Shown here one piece after another: positions 52,745-61,165 of a stretch of DNA of 64,000 nt (positions are counted from its first letter, which is position 1; every line of letters begins with the position of its first letter). The notes beneath the pieces are model-generated. The model was not told where the DNA came from, made no database searches, and saw only the letters and a program-made list of their open reading frames with translations. The stretch lies in contig NZ_JBGIYY010000001.1 in NCBI RefSeq assembly GCF_041380235.1, positions 1-64,000 of the forward strand, in the 5' to 3' direction. This stretch comes from Glaciecola sp041380235. GTDB lineage: Bacteria > Pseudomonadota > Gammaproteobacteria > Enterobacterales > Alteromonadaceae. A program made the translations under genes and the position numbers.

Positions 52745-55061
52745 AAGCGTGCATCACATTAAGTCGAGTTTTAAACAATGAGCTATCTACTTTACCGACA
52801 TCACATTTTTGCGAATTGATGTGTAAACCAAGTGCCTCTAAGCGTTGATGCAGCATTGGTAGGTATTTCACTACTCGGGTTTTTAAGGCCTCACTAGATG
52901 CGTAAAAGTGTAAATCAATACCTTGATTTTCAGACTGCATTTTAAACTGTGTTTTGGCAAGGACGGTGCCATATTTGCCGGCATCGAGTTTCATGTCTAA
53001 TTTCCAAGTAGTCGCTAATGTGTTTGCTTGTTGGTCTGAGTTTTGCTCTTGTTCGCGCTTAATCACAAGTTCTATATCTTCGCCCTCAGGATGGAAGATA
53101 TTGGGTAATGAGTAATAAAAGGTATCTTGTCCTTGTAGAGACGCTTCGGCGCTGCGCAGCTTCTGCGTGTTGTGACTGCTCAGCAGTTTACCGATTTCAC
53201 TGATCAAACTACCTCGAGGATCGCCCATAGCGATGTCCTGTAAAACTCGGCTTGGGTTAACCCGCTCTGGTTTGGTGGGGTGTAGTTTAATAATGTTTGC
53301 CGCAAAAGCCGCTATTTGTGGCGCTAATTCACTATTTTTGCCAGCGTTTTGCATAGGCGACCCGGTGGCTAATTTGGCCGCTAAGCTGAGTTTTAACAAG
53401 CTCACTAAACCTTCGACAAAACTATTTTGGTTTGTGCCTGGTGTGCTTTGCGCGATGTTGGTCACCGCTTGGGTGCTCATAGCTGAACGCAGTAATTCTG
53501 GAAGCGCTGCACTTGCAAGATCTTGGCTCTTTTCAGTTGCTTTAAGGTCAGTCTTTATATTATTAATTGGTGCTTTTACGGGATCAAATGCGCTCTCGGC
53601 AAGCATCGCACGTAGCTGCTGCAGCACTGGCTGCAAAAGCGCGCGGGTCTCTTTATTTCCTGATTGGACGATGCCGTCTAGGGCAACCCTTAGGGTTTTG
53701 ATGACTGGCGCACTTGGCTCTGAGTGCGACATAGTATGATTTAAGGCTTGCTGAAATTTGGGTGATAAAGCGCTTATTTCATTGGCCGGCATGCGCTGCT
53801 TCAACAGCGCTAGTAATCCATCGCTGTTTATTTTTGGGGCATTATTGGCAAGGTGTGTTTCTGTATTGCCAGACTTTACAAAGTCTGTCGCAACACTGTT
53901 CAACGTTAGGCTCTGGCCTGTCGCTGGGAAATTGCTTGTTATTTTTGCGATGCTTTCTTTGCTGATACTTTGTGTGGCAATTTGTATTAGCTGCGGTTTT
54001 GCTATTACGGTTAAATGCACTTGCCCCAAAGGTTTTGCTGCATCGCCTTTGGTTTTTATAGTTGGCTCATTACTGATCACTATTCTTGCATCATTGATTT
54101 GCGCCGTCGGTAGGCGTTCTTTGATTTGTGCAGAAAAAGCCTTTGGTAACACATTCAATATATTATTTTGTAGAGGCTGCACAAAGCTAATGGCTTTGGC
54201 CGAAGCTGCTGATGCAGGCTTAAACAATAAACTCTCAGAGATGTTCAGCATTTTTTGTGGCAACTGCGGGTTCGCCTGATTAACGGCTTTTACGTCAATA
54301 TTTGAAAAGGCCGCGCCATTTTGTAGCTTTACGCCAATAACGGCGCCTTCTTTGCGGTTGGGTGACACGAGCAGCTCAACATTGCTATCTGGCTTTATCA
54401 GTGTCTGCAGCGCTTTGGGAATAGGCAGCGCAAGATTTAGTGTCTTACCGTTGAGACTGCTTACTGGAATTTTGATCAGCGCGCTGAGATTACTTTGATT
54501 ATCCGGTGCTATTGAAATGACCTTGGCGCTAAGTGGCAGTTCAATCAATGGTTGACCGACTTTTACTGCCTGTTGTGTTAATAGCTTCGCTAATTGAGTG
54601 ATTGACGCATCGTTAGCATCGACACTAATGGTTGCTGTTACGTTCAGCGGGACCTTGCCAACTGCGCTCAGGTTGACGCCCGGCCAACTGTCAATTAGCG
54701 GCCGATTTAGTGCAAGGGGAAGACTAATATTCAGCCCCTGGAGATTAGCTTGTGTGCTGGCGGCAGAAATAAGACGAAAACTCAGTTGACGGTCATTGGC
54801 ATTGAGCAACACAAGCGTATCGCCGCCTTTTGGCAAAACATCGGCAGTGAGTGCATTGCTAGGTAAACTAAAACGCTGCTTATTGGCGTTGTCTTGCAAT
54901 ATCACCTGATTAGCGTTTGCCGACAGCACCGTAAAACTCACAGTGGCTTTAGCATGCGATACTTTAATACCGCCGCCAGTGGAAACAGCCTGTTGCCCCG
55001 ACGAAGCTGCTTGCTGCAGGCTCGCTATGGCTTTTAATGCGGGAATAGAATTTTGCGTCAT
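52737..55061 (-). CDS. fliK: Flagellar hook-length control protein FliK-like
   Basis: 774 residues. The long low-complexity N-terminal part (Ala/Gln/Leu/Ser-rich, about 1-600) is the usual ruler region; the C-terminal ~110 residues (LDAGKYGTVLAKTQFKM, then DLHFYASSEALKTRVVKYLP and LHQRLEALGLHINSQKCDVG) are the hook-length control domain that talks to FlhB. It has no signal peptide. It stands beside the flhB-like gene and is divergent from the ccm operon; the rest of the flagellar genes is outside the window. A FliK-like/flhB-like pair next to ccm genes is common in gammaproteobacteria, so this need not be the main fliK. Confidence 0.85.
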   Translation of the reverse strand: MTQNSIPALKAIASLQQAASSGQQAVSTGGGIKVSHAKATVSFTVLSANANQVILQDNANKQRFSLPSNALTADVLPKGGDTLVLLNANDRQLSFRLISAASTQANLQGLNISLPLALNRPLIDSWPGVNLSAVGKVPLNVTATISVDANDASITQLAKLLTQQAVKVGQPLIELPLSAKVISIAPDNQSNLSALIKIPVSSLNGKTLNLALPIPKALQTLIKPDSNVELLVSPNRKEGAVIGVKLQNGAAFSNIDVKAVNQANPQLPQKMLNISESLLFKPASAASAKAISFVQPLQNNILNVLPKAFSAQIKERLPTAQINDARIVISNEPTIKTKGDAAKPLGQVHLTVIAKPQLIQIATQSISKESIAKITSNFPATGQSLTLNSVATDFVKSGNTETHLANNAPKINSDGLLALLKQRMPANEISALSPKFQQALNHTMSHSEPSAPVIKTLRVALDGIVQSGNKETRALLQPVLQQLRAMLAESAFDPVKAPINNIKTDLKATEKSQDLASAALPELLRSAMSTQAVTNIAQSTPGTNQNSFVEGLVSLLKLSLAAKLATGSPMQNAGKNSELAPQIAAFAANIIKLHPTKPERVNPSRVLQDIAMGDPRGSLISEIGKLLSSHNTQKLRSAEASLQGQDTFYYSLPNIFHPEGEDIELVIKREQEQNSDQQANTLATTWKLDMKLDAGKYGTVLAKTQFKMQSENQGIDLHFYASSEALKTRVVKYLPMLHQRLEALGLHINSQKCDVGKVDSSLFKTRLNVMHAYA

Positions 55062-55106
55062 ATCTTAATATCGGCTAAAAGCGCCGAAGTATGAGGCAAT
55101 AGCTCG

Positions 55107-55124
55107 GTTTGATGCCAATCAAAC
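55107..55124. repeat. Small 7-bp dyad in the fliK/ccmA divergent region
   Basis: GTTTGAT and ATCAAAC are separated by 4 bases, about 45 bases upstream of the fliK-like gene and 85 bases upstream of ccmA. It could be an operator for either direction. Nothing else in this 147-base gap was convincing as a promoter. Confidence 0.3.
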
Positions 55125-55208
55125 AAACGTTTTTTTCGACTAATTATCAAGGCTGCAATGGTAGGTCAATGCATTGTTTTTATGGTAATATTTCGCCGTT
55201 TAATTTAT

Positions 55209-55850
55209 GTGAGTAAGTTGTTGACGGTTTTATCTGCACGCGACCTGAGTTGTGAAAAACAAGATCGTATATTATTTGAAAATGTTGACCTGCAAATTGA
55301 GGCCGGTGAGCTCGTGCTGTTGCGTGGTGAAAATGGTGCAGGCAAAACCAGTTTATTGCGAATATTAGTGGGTTTAAGCCAAGCTCAGGCGGGCAGCGTT
55401 TCTATTTGTGGTGAAGATGTAAATCACGATATTAATTTGGCCAGTCAGCATATTATTTATTTTGGTCATAAGCTAGGCGTAAGCGGATTACTGAGCCCTA
55501 TTGAGAACCTTACATTTTGGTGCAAACAGCACGGCTTAGCTATAAGCCACGACAACATTGTTGACACTCTTGAAACCCTCGGCTTAGAAGGTTTAGAGAG
55601 CTTACCCGTTAAATATTTATCGCAAGGTCAACAACGCAGAGTGTCACTGGCCCGACTTTGGCTAAAAAATGATGCGAAACTTTGGGTGTTAGATGAGCCA
55701 ATGACCGCCCTCGACGTGCAAATGGTGGCGCAAGTGGAGCAAAAAATCACCGCGTTTTTGCGCGCGGGGGGCAGTGTACTTATGACCTCTCATCAAGCAG
55801 TTAAGATTGAGCATGAGCAAAGAGAGTTTACATTGGAGTATCGCTGGTGA
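55209..55850 (+). CDS. ccmA: Heme exporter ATP-binding protein CcmA
   Basis: About 213 residues from the GTG at 55209, the usual CcmA length; the frame is open up to 55158 but those residues do not fit. Walker A RGENGAGKTSLLRIL, the signature LSQGQQRRVSLARLW and Walker B LWVLDEPMTALD are intact. With CcmB it forms the ABC unit that releases holo-CcmE from CcmCD. Its TGA overlaps the ccmB ATG. It is the first gene of the cytochrome c maturation operon. Confidence 0.93.
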   Translation: MSKLLTVLSARDLSCEKQDRILFENVDLQIEAGELVLLRGENGAGKTSLLRILVGLSQAQAGSVSICGEDVNHDINLASQHIIYFGHKLGVSGLLSPIENLTFWCKQHGLAISHDNIVDTLETLGLEGLESLPVKYLSQGQQRRVSLARLWLKNDAKLWVLDEPMTALDVQMVAQVEQKITAFLRAGGSVLMTSHQAVKIEHEQREFTLEYRW

Positions 55851-56515
55851 TGTCGGTGCTGTGGTCTTATTGTAAACGCGATATTGCTTTGGCCTATCGC
55901 CAGCGCGCAGAATTAATGCAGCCACTGATGTTTTTCATTATGGTGATTACTTTGTTCCCCTTGGCCATAGGGCCGTCGCCAGAGATTTTGCAGCGCGTTA
56001 GCGGCGCAGTGATATGGGTCGCCGCGATTTTATCATTGTTGCTGGGTATGGAGCGTATGTTTCGCGACGACTTTAACGACGGCACACTAGAGCAATATGT
56101 ATTATCAACAACGCCTTTGTATTTGATTGTGCTGGTGAAAGTACTTACCCATTGGCTTATTCACATACTGCCGCTGTTACTACTTTCGCCCTTACTGGCG
56201 CTCTTTTTAAACATGACGATGGCGATGTATGTGGCATTGCTAGCGACCTTGCTATTGGGTACGCCGGTGATCAGTTTGATTGGCGCGATAGGCGTTGCCC
56301 TAACCGTTGGTTTACAGCGAAGTGGCGTGCTGGTTGCGCTGTTGTTAATTCCTCTATTTATTCCGTTGCTAATATTTGCCACCTCGGCAATAGATTCGGC
56401 GTCTTTACAATTACCTTACGCCTTTCAACTTGGTATGATGACGGCGCTGGTATTATTCGCACTAGCAGCGTCTCCAGCGGCAATTTCCTATTCATTAAAA
56501 GTGAGTCAAAACTAA
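55850..56515 (+). CDS. ccmB: Heme exporter membrane protein CcmB
   Basis: 221 residues from the ATG at 55850 (TGATG overlap with ccmA; a GTG at 55847 is the alternative). Six hydrophobic segments and the block WSYCKRDIALAYRQRAELMQPLMFF at the N-terminus, with LSLLLGMERMFRDDFNDGTLEQ, are typical of CcmB. It is the permease partner of CcmA. The stop overlaps the ccmC start (TAATG). Confidence 0.95.
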   Translation: MSVLWSYCKRDIALAYRQRAELMQPLMFFIMVITLFPLAIGPSPEILQRVSGAVIWVAAILSLLLGMERMFRDDFNDGTLEQYVLSTTPLYLIVLVKVLTHWLIHILPLLLLSPLLALFLNMTMAMYVALLATLLLGTPVISLIGAIGVALTVGLQRSGVLVALLLIPLFIPLLIFATSAIDSASLQLPYAFQLGMMTALVLFALAASPAAISYSLKVSQN

Positions 56516-57579
56516 TGTGGAAGTGGATTAACTCTTACGCCAAACCAGACAAAGCCTACTTGTTGTGTAATCAGCTGTTTCCATGGTTTGTAGTATTGGC
56601 TTGCGTGGCTCTTCCTTTAGGTTTGATATGGGGCCTAGTGTTTGCTCCTACTGACTATCAGCAGTTTGATGTTTATCGGATTATTTACATTCATGTGCCA
56701 AGCGCCACGCAGTCTATGACGACTTACATTGCGATGGCGGTTGCTGCGTTTGTGGGTATTGTGTGGCAGTGGCGTACGGCTTTTTCTGCCATGATTGCAA
56801 TTGCACCTGTGGGCGCGATTATTACTTTTGTATCTCTTTTTACCGGCGCAGTTTGGGGCAAGCCCACGTGGGGGACGTGGTGGATTTGGGATGCTCGCTT
56901 AACCTCGCAGCTCATTCTTCTATTTCTATATCTGGGCGTTATTGCATTATATCTTTCCTTTGATGATAAACGTCAAGCAGGTAAGGCGGCAGGCGTGATG
57001 GCGATTGTGGGCGTGATTAACATCCCGATTATTAAGTATTCTGTAGAGTGGTGGAATACCCTGCATCAACCCGCCAGCATTAGCAAAATAGACAAACCGT
57101 CAATGCCTGCCGAGATGGCTATGCCGCTGGTAATCGCGATATTTGGCATGATCGGGTTTATTGGCGCTGTTGTACTAATTCGCCTAAAATCAGAGCTCAT
57201 TCAGCGCGATGCCCATCGCCCTTGGGTGGCCGAATTTTTGGCCGACCCTTCCCATCAGCTTCACCGCATTCCTGGGCGAACTATTGCGACCGTCGTAGGT
57301 CTTATCTTATTCTCTATCGGCGTTTATTTTATGGTGCAGCAGGGTGTTAAATTTGACGATAGCGCCGCGTTTTTTAGTATGGGCAATCGTGGTTTATTTG
57401 TGTGGTTGTCGTATGGCGTGAGTATTGCTGTCATGTTGGCACTGTTGATGCAAAGCATCTGGTTTAGTCAATCAGTGCGCAAATATGTGTATCAGCAGCA
57501 ACAGCGCGCACAACGAATTTTAGCGGCAAGAGCCAAGCGTAAACAATCAAAGCAAACAGCAGTAGAGGGCAATAAGTAA
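56515..57579 (+). CDS. ccmC: CcmC-CcmD fusion, heme transport to CcmE
   Basis: 354 residues, about 100 longer than usual CcmC. The CcmC part (1-~240) has six membrane segments, the heme ligands His60 (IYIHVPSA) and His184 (NTLHQPAS) and the tryptophan-rich motif WGTWWIWDAR (about 119-128). The frame continues without a stop into an additional membrane helix (about 256-274), then FDDSAAFFSMGNRGLFVWLSYG and a last helix with a basic tail, which is a complete CcmD. No separate ccmD gene exists before ccmE. The extra helix would put the CcmD start in the periplasm, its normal topology. CcmC and CcmD normally form a complex with CcmE. A separate start at the ATG 57331 is possible. Confidence 0.9.
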   Translation: MWKWINSYAKPDKAYLLCNQLFPWFVVLACVALPLGLIWGLVFAPTDYQQFDVYRIIYIHVPSATQSMTTYIAMAVAAFVGIVWQWRTAFSAMIAIAPVGAIITFVSLFTGAVWGKPTWGTWWIWDARLTSQLILLFLYLGVIALYLSFDDKRQAGKAAGVMAIVGVINIPIIKYSVEWWNTLHQPASISKIDKPSMPAEMAMPLVIAIFGMIGFIGAVVLIRLKSELIQRDAHRPWVAEFLADPSHQLHRIPGRTIATVVGLILFSIGVYFMVQQGVKFDDSAAFFSMGNRGLFVWLSYGVSIAVMLALLMQSIWFSQSVRKYVYQQQQRAQRILAARAKRKQSKQTAVEGNK

Positions 57580-58046
57580 TGAACAGCAGAAGAAAACAAC
57601 GACTTTTTGCAGTGTCCAGTATCCTAGTTTTACTGTCTGGCGCAATTGGGATGATGCTTTACACCCTTAACGACAGCATCGACGTTTTTTATACGCCTTC
57701 TGAAATTCACGAAGGTAAAGACGCAACCGGAGCAATGCCATACGTTGGTCAGCGCATTCGCATTGGTGGTTTAGTGGTGCCAGGTAGCGTCAAACGAGAT
57801 ACTGAAACATTAGCGGTACGCTTTGATTTAATGGATCTTGGCCCAAAAGTCACGGTTGAATATAGCGGAATTTTGCCTGACTTATTTCGTGAAGGTCAGG
57901 GGATCGTCGCAACCGGTATTCTCGAAAGTGCCACGCTAATTATTGCTCACGAAGTGCTCGCTAAGCATGACGAAGAATACATGCCCCCTGAGCTTGCTGA
58001 AAAGCTCGGAATTACTCATACACCGCCAAAAGAGGCTGCTTACTGA
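57579..58046 (+). CDS. ccmE: Heme chaperone CcmE
   Basis: 155 residues. An N-terminal membrane anchor (about 10-29) is followed by the periplasmic OB-fold domain with the heme-binding VLAKHDEEYMPPE, where His130 forms the covalent heme bond and Tyr134 is the axial ligand. It carries heme from CcmC to CcmF. Starts 1 base inside the previous stop and ends 1 base inside ccmF. Confidence 0.97.
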   Translation: MNSRRKQRLFAVSSILVLLSGAIGMMLYTLNDSIDVFYTPSEIHEGKDATGAMPYVGQRIRIGGLVVPGSVKRDTETLAVRFDLMDLGPKVTVEYSGILPDLFREGQGIVATGILESATLIIAHEVLAKHDEEYMPPELAEKLGITHTPPKEAAY

Positions 58047-60070
58047 TGATCCCAGAGTTAGGTAATGTCACTTTAGTAATTGCGCTAGTACTGTCCATAT
58101 TATTGGCAATCTACCCGCTGTGGGGCGCGCAAACGAATAACCAAACCTTAATGCAAATGGCGCGGCCACTGACCTTTGGCCTATTTGTATTTACCGCAAT
58201 TGCTTACGCATGTTTAACCTATGCATTTGTCACCGATGATTTTAGTGTGAATTACGTGGCCCAAAACAGCAATTCGATGCTTCCTCTTTACTATAAAATC
58301 ACCGCAGTTTGGGGCGGTCACGAAGGCTCGTTTTTGCTTTGGGTACTCATATTTGCCGTTTGGACCTTAGCGGTAGCACTGTTTTCTAAGGGTATACCCG
58401 AGGCAATGGTAGCGCGAGTGCTGTCGGTACTGGGTATGGTCAGTATTTCGTTTTACTTATTTATGTTGATGACGTCTAATCCATTTGACAGCATGTTGCC
58501 ATTCTTCCCGGTAGACGGTCGAGATCTAAACCCGCTACTTCAAGATTTTGGCATGATCATTCATCCTCCTTTGTTGTATATGGGCTATGTGGGCTTTGCC
58601 GTGGCTTTTGCTTTTGCCATTGCTGCGCTTATTGGCGGGCAACTTGATTCGACTTGGGCGCGTTGGTCTCGTCCTTGGACGATTGCCGCCTGGGCTTTCT
58701 TAACCTTAGGGATTGCGCTAGGCAGCTGGTGGGCCTATTACGAACTTGGTTGGGGCGGCTGGTGGTTTTGGGACCCGGTCGAAAACGCCTCATTTATGCC
58801 ATGGCTAGTGGGCACCGCTTTAATGCACAGCTTAGCGGTTACCGAAAAACGAAAAGTGTTTAAATCGTGGACGGTATTGCTCGCTATCGCAGCCTTTTCA
58901 TTGAGTTTGCTTGGAACCTTCTTGGTACGCTCGGGGGTATTGGTATCGGTGCACTCTTTTGCAAGCGATCCATCTAGGGGTTTGTTTATTCTGGGCTTGT
59001 TGGTTGTAGTAATTGGTGGTTCATTATTGCTCTATGCAATAAGGGCGTCACAGTTAAAGAGCTCTGGTCGCTACGATATTTTCTCTCGCGAAATGATGCT
59101 TATGGGCAACAATGTGCTATTGGTGGCCGCGACTATTGTTGTGCTGCTGGGCACATTATTCCCGCTTGTGCATAAAGAGATTGGATTAGGAACCATTTCT
59201 ATTGGTGCGCCTTTCTTTAATCAAATGTTCACGCTACTGATTGTGCCCTTCGTTTTATTTATGGCGATTGGACCACTATCAAGGTGGAAGCGTCAGCAGC
59301 CAAAAGATCTGCGCAATCAACTAGTGTTTGGCTTTATTTTGGCGCTTAGCGCAGGTTTGCTAATTAATGCAAGCTACGACCAACAAACCTACATGGGTAT
59401 GTTGGGCCTAGTTATGAGCTTTTGGATCTTAATTGCTACTGTGCTTGAGGTGCGTCAGCGGGTTGTCTCGCAAACCTCTGAAGAGTCGGTCATCGCATCT
59501 TTGGGTAAACTCACTCGCAGTCATTGGGGCATGATCCTAGGCCATGTTGGTTTTGCCGTTTGTCTAATTGGCATCACCTTGGTAAGTAACTACGAACTCG
59601 AGCGTGACTTACGCATGGAGCCTGGTCAGCGTGTCAACATTGCTGATTATGAGGTTGAGTTTAGCGGCGTTATCGAGCTGCAAGGCCCTAACTATATTTC
59701 TGACAAGGGCATATTTGATGTGTACAAAAACGGCGAAAAGGTTTCGCATTTAGAGCCCGAAAAACGTTTTTACACAGTGCAGCGCATGACCATGACCGAA
59801 GCCGGTATTCACACCACCTTAACGCGTGACTTATTTGTTGCCTTAGGTGAGCCGCTTGAAAATGGTGCATGGGCTGTCAGACTATATTACAAGCCCTTTG
59901 TTGTTTGGATTTGGGGCGGTGCGTTTATTATGTGTATTGGCGGGATATTCTCTATTGCGGATAAACGCTATCGCATTAAGAAAATTGCAAAAGTGAAGTC
60001 TGCGCTATCGCCAAAGCCTGCCGCGGTTGATAATCCAGCCCTTCAAGCAAAAACCAGTGAGGCCCAATAA
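58046..60070 (+). CDS. ccmF: Heme lyase subunit CcmF
   Basis: 674 residues with about 15 membrane segments. The WWD motif is WGGWWFWDPVENASFMPW, and four His for heme lie in loops such as VWGGHEGSFLLW and GMIIHPPLLYMGY. It transfers heme to apocytochrome with CcmH and CcmI. Coupled to its neighbours by one-base overlaps (TGATG and TAATG). Confidence 0.97.
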   Translation: MIPELGNVTLVIALVLSILLAIYPLWGAQTNNQTLMQMARPLTFGLFVFTAIAYACLTYAFVTDDFSVNYVAQNSNSMLPLYYKITAVWGGHEGSFLLWVLIFAVWTLAVALFSKGIPEAMVARVLSVLGMVSISFYLFMLMTSNPFDSMLPFFPVDGRDLNPLLQDFGMIIHPPLLYMGYVGFAVAFAFAIAALIGGQLDSTWARWSRPWTIAAWAFLTLGIALGSWWAYYELGWGGWWFWDPVENASFMPWLVGTALMHSLAVTEKRKVFKSWTVLLAIAAFSLSLLGTFLVRSGVLVSVHSFASDPSRGLFILGLLVVVIGGSLLLYAIRASQLKSSGRYDIFSREMMLMGNNVLLVAATIVVLLGTLFPLVHKEIGLGTISIGAPFFNQMFTLLIVPFVLFMAIGPLSRWKRQQPKDLRNQLVFGFILALSAGLLINASYDQQTYMGMLGLVMSFWILIATVLEVRQRVVSQTSEESVIASLGKLTRSHWGMILGHVGFAVCLIGITLVSNYELERDLRMEPGQRVNIADYEVEFSGVIELQGPNYISDKGIFDVYKNGEKVSHLEPEKRFYTVQRMTMTEAGIHTTLTRDLFVALGEPLENGAWAVRLYYKPFVVWIWGGAFIMCIGGIFSIADKRYRIKKIAKVKSALSPKPAAVDNPALQAKTSEAQ

Positions 60071-60678
60071 TGGCTCGGCTCACCTGTTTTTTGCTTCCGC
60101 TAATATTGTTTTTGGCGGTGTGCGTGTTTTTGTTCAAAGGCTTATTTTCTGATCCGATGGCAAGAGAGTCTGAAGTATTGGCTGAGCCTTTTCCGCAGTT
60201 TACCTTGCCCGATTTGATGGACGAAACTATTCGCTACGACAACCGTATTTTTGATGGGCAAATTACCTTAATTAATATATGGGGGGTGTGGTGCATTACT
60301 TGTGCGATTGAACTTCCGTATTTAACTGAGTTGAGTCAGCAAGGCGTTCGCATCGTCGGCTTATATTATGATCAAGACATTGATCCCGATTTTGGTACCA
60401 AGACTATCAATCGCGTGCGCGGCGAGGTTACCGAAACCCTGAATCGCTATGGCAACCCATATTCGTTTAATATCTTCGATGTCTATCGCGATACGTCGCT
60501 AGATTTAGGCGTAACCGGAGCGCCCGAAATGTTTCTGGTAGACCAACAGGGCATCATACGAGTGCATCATGTAGGGGATGTAAACGAACGGGTCTGGAGC
60601 AGTAAATTTTTGCCTGTCATGAATGAGCTTTCCGGAGTAAGTAATCAAGGGCAATCTCAGGAGACTTTAGGTGAGTAG
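60070..60678 (+). CDS. ccmG: Thiol:disulfide interchange protein CcmG/DsbE
   Basis: 202 residues. A membrane anchor (about 5-24) precedes a periplasmic thioredoxin domain with the redox motif WCITC (Cys75 and Cys78); the family norm is WCPTC, so the Pro is replaced by Ile. The cis-Pro block GVTGAPEMFLVDQQG is normal for CcmG. It reduces apocytochrome cysteines or CcmH. It overlaps ccmH by 8 bases. Confidence 0.94.
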   Translation: MARLTCFLLPLILFLAVCVFLFKGLFSDPMARESEVLAEPFPQFTLPDLMDETIRYDNRIFDGQITLINIWGVWCITCAIELPYLTELSQQGVRIVGLYYDQDIDPDFGTKTINRVRGEVTETLNRYGNPYSFNIFDVYRDTSLDLGVTGAPEMFLVDQQGIIRVHHVGDVNERVWSSKFLPVMNELSGVSNQGQSQETLGE

Positions 60679-61165
60679 ATATTCATGTTTAATCTTGTCG
60701 GCTTTACTGATATTGCTAAGTGCCAGCGCAAGTAGTCAAGAACTTGCTGATGAAGCCCAAACACGCGCAATTCCTAAAGAATACGCTGAAAACTATTCGT
60801 TTACCGACCCCCAATCGCGAAAAACATTTTTGAAACTGACAGAAGAGTTACGCTGCCCAAAATGTCAAAACCAAAACATTGCCGACTCTGACGCGCCGAT
60901 TGCCCATGATATGCGTCGTAAAGTGTATCAGTTGATGCAAGAAGGCAATAACGAAGATGAAGTCGTTAGCTGGATGAAGCAGCGCTATGGCGATTTTGTG
61001 CATTATCAGCCGCCAGTCAATGCCGTTACCATGTGGCTGTGGTTAGCCCCTGTGCTATTTGCTCTTATTATGCTCTTTGTGTTTATAAGGCGTCGAAAAG
61101 TGGTGGACGATGTGGACGTAGAAGCCCGCCTCGCTCGAGCCGAACAGTTGTTAAAGGAAGAATAA
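60671..61165 (+). CDS. ccmH: Cytochrome c maturation protein CcmH (CycL)
   Basis: 164 residues. A signal peptide (about 1-22) is followed by the LRCPKC redox motif (Cys62 and Cys65), the short helical domain ending RYGDFVHYQPP, and a C-terminal membrane helix. The E. coli CcmH fusion is split here into CcmH and CcmI. The start is GTG in the ccmG 3' end. It reduces apocytochrome c thiols. Confidence 0.95.
   Translation: MSRYSCLILSALLILLSASASSQELADEAQTRAIPKEYAENYSFTDPQSRKTFLKLTEELRCPKCQNQNIADSDAPIAHDMRRKVYQLMQEGNNEDEVVSWMKQRYGDFVHYQPPVNAVTMWLWLAPVLFALIMLFVFIRRRKVVDDVDVEARLARAEQLLKEE

Noticed and set aside
53233..54279. Two long plus-strand frames (168 and 173 codons) opposite the fliK-like gene
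   Set aside because: They are antisense to a low-complexity coding region with biased codons; no ribosome site and no family resemblance.
56152..56514. Upstream extension of the ccmC frame into ccmB
   Set aside because: It overlaps ccmB in another frame; the ATG at 56515 gives the normal CcmC start and the usual TAATG coupling.
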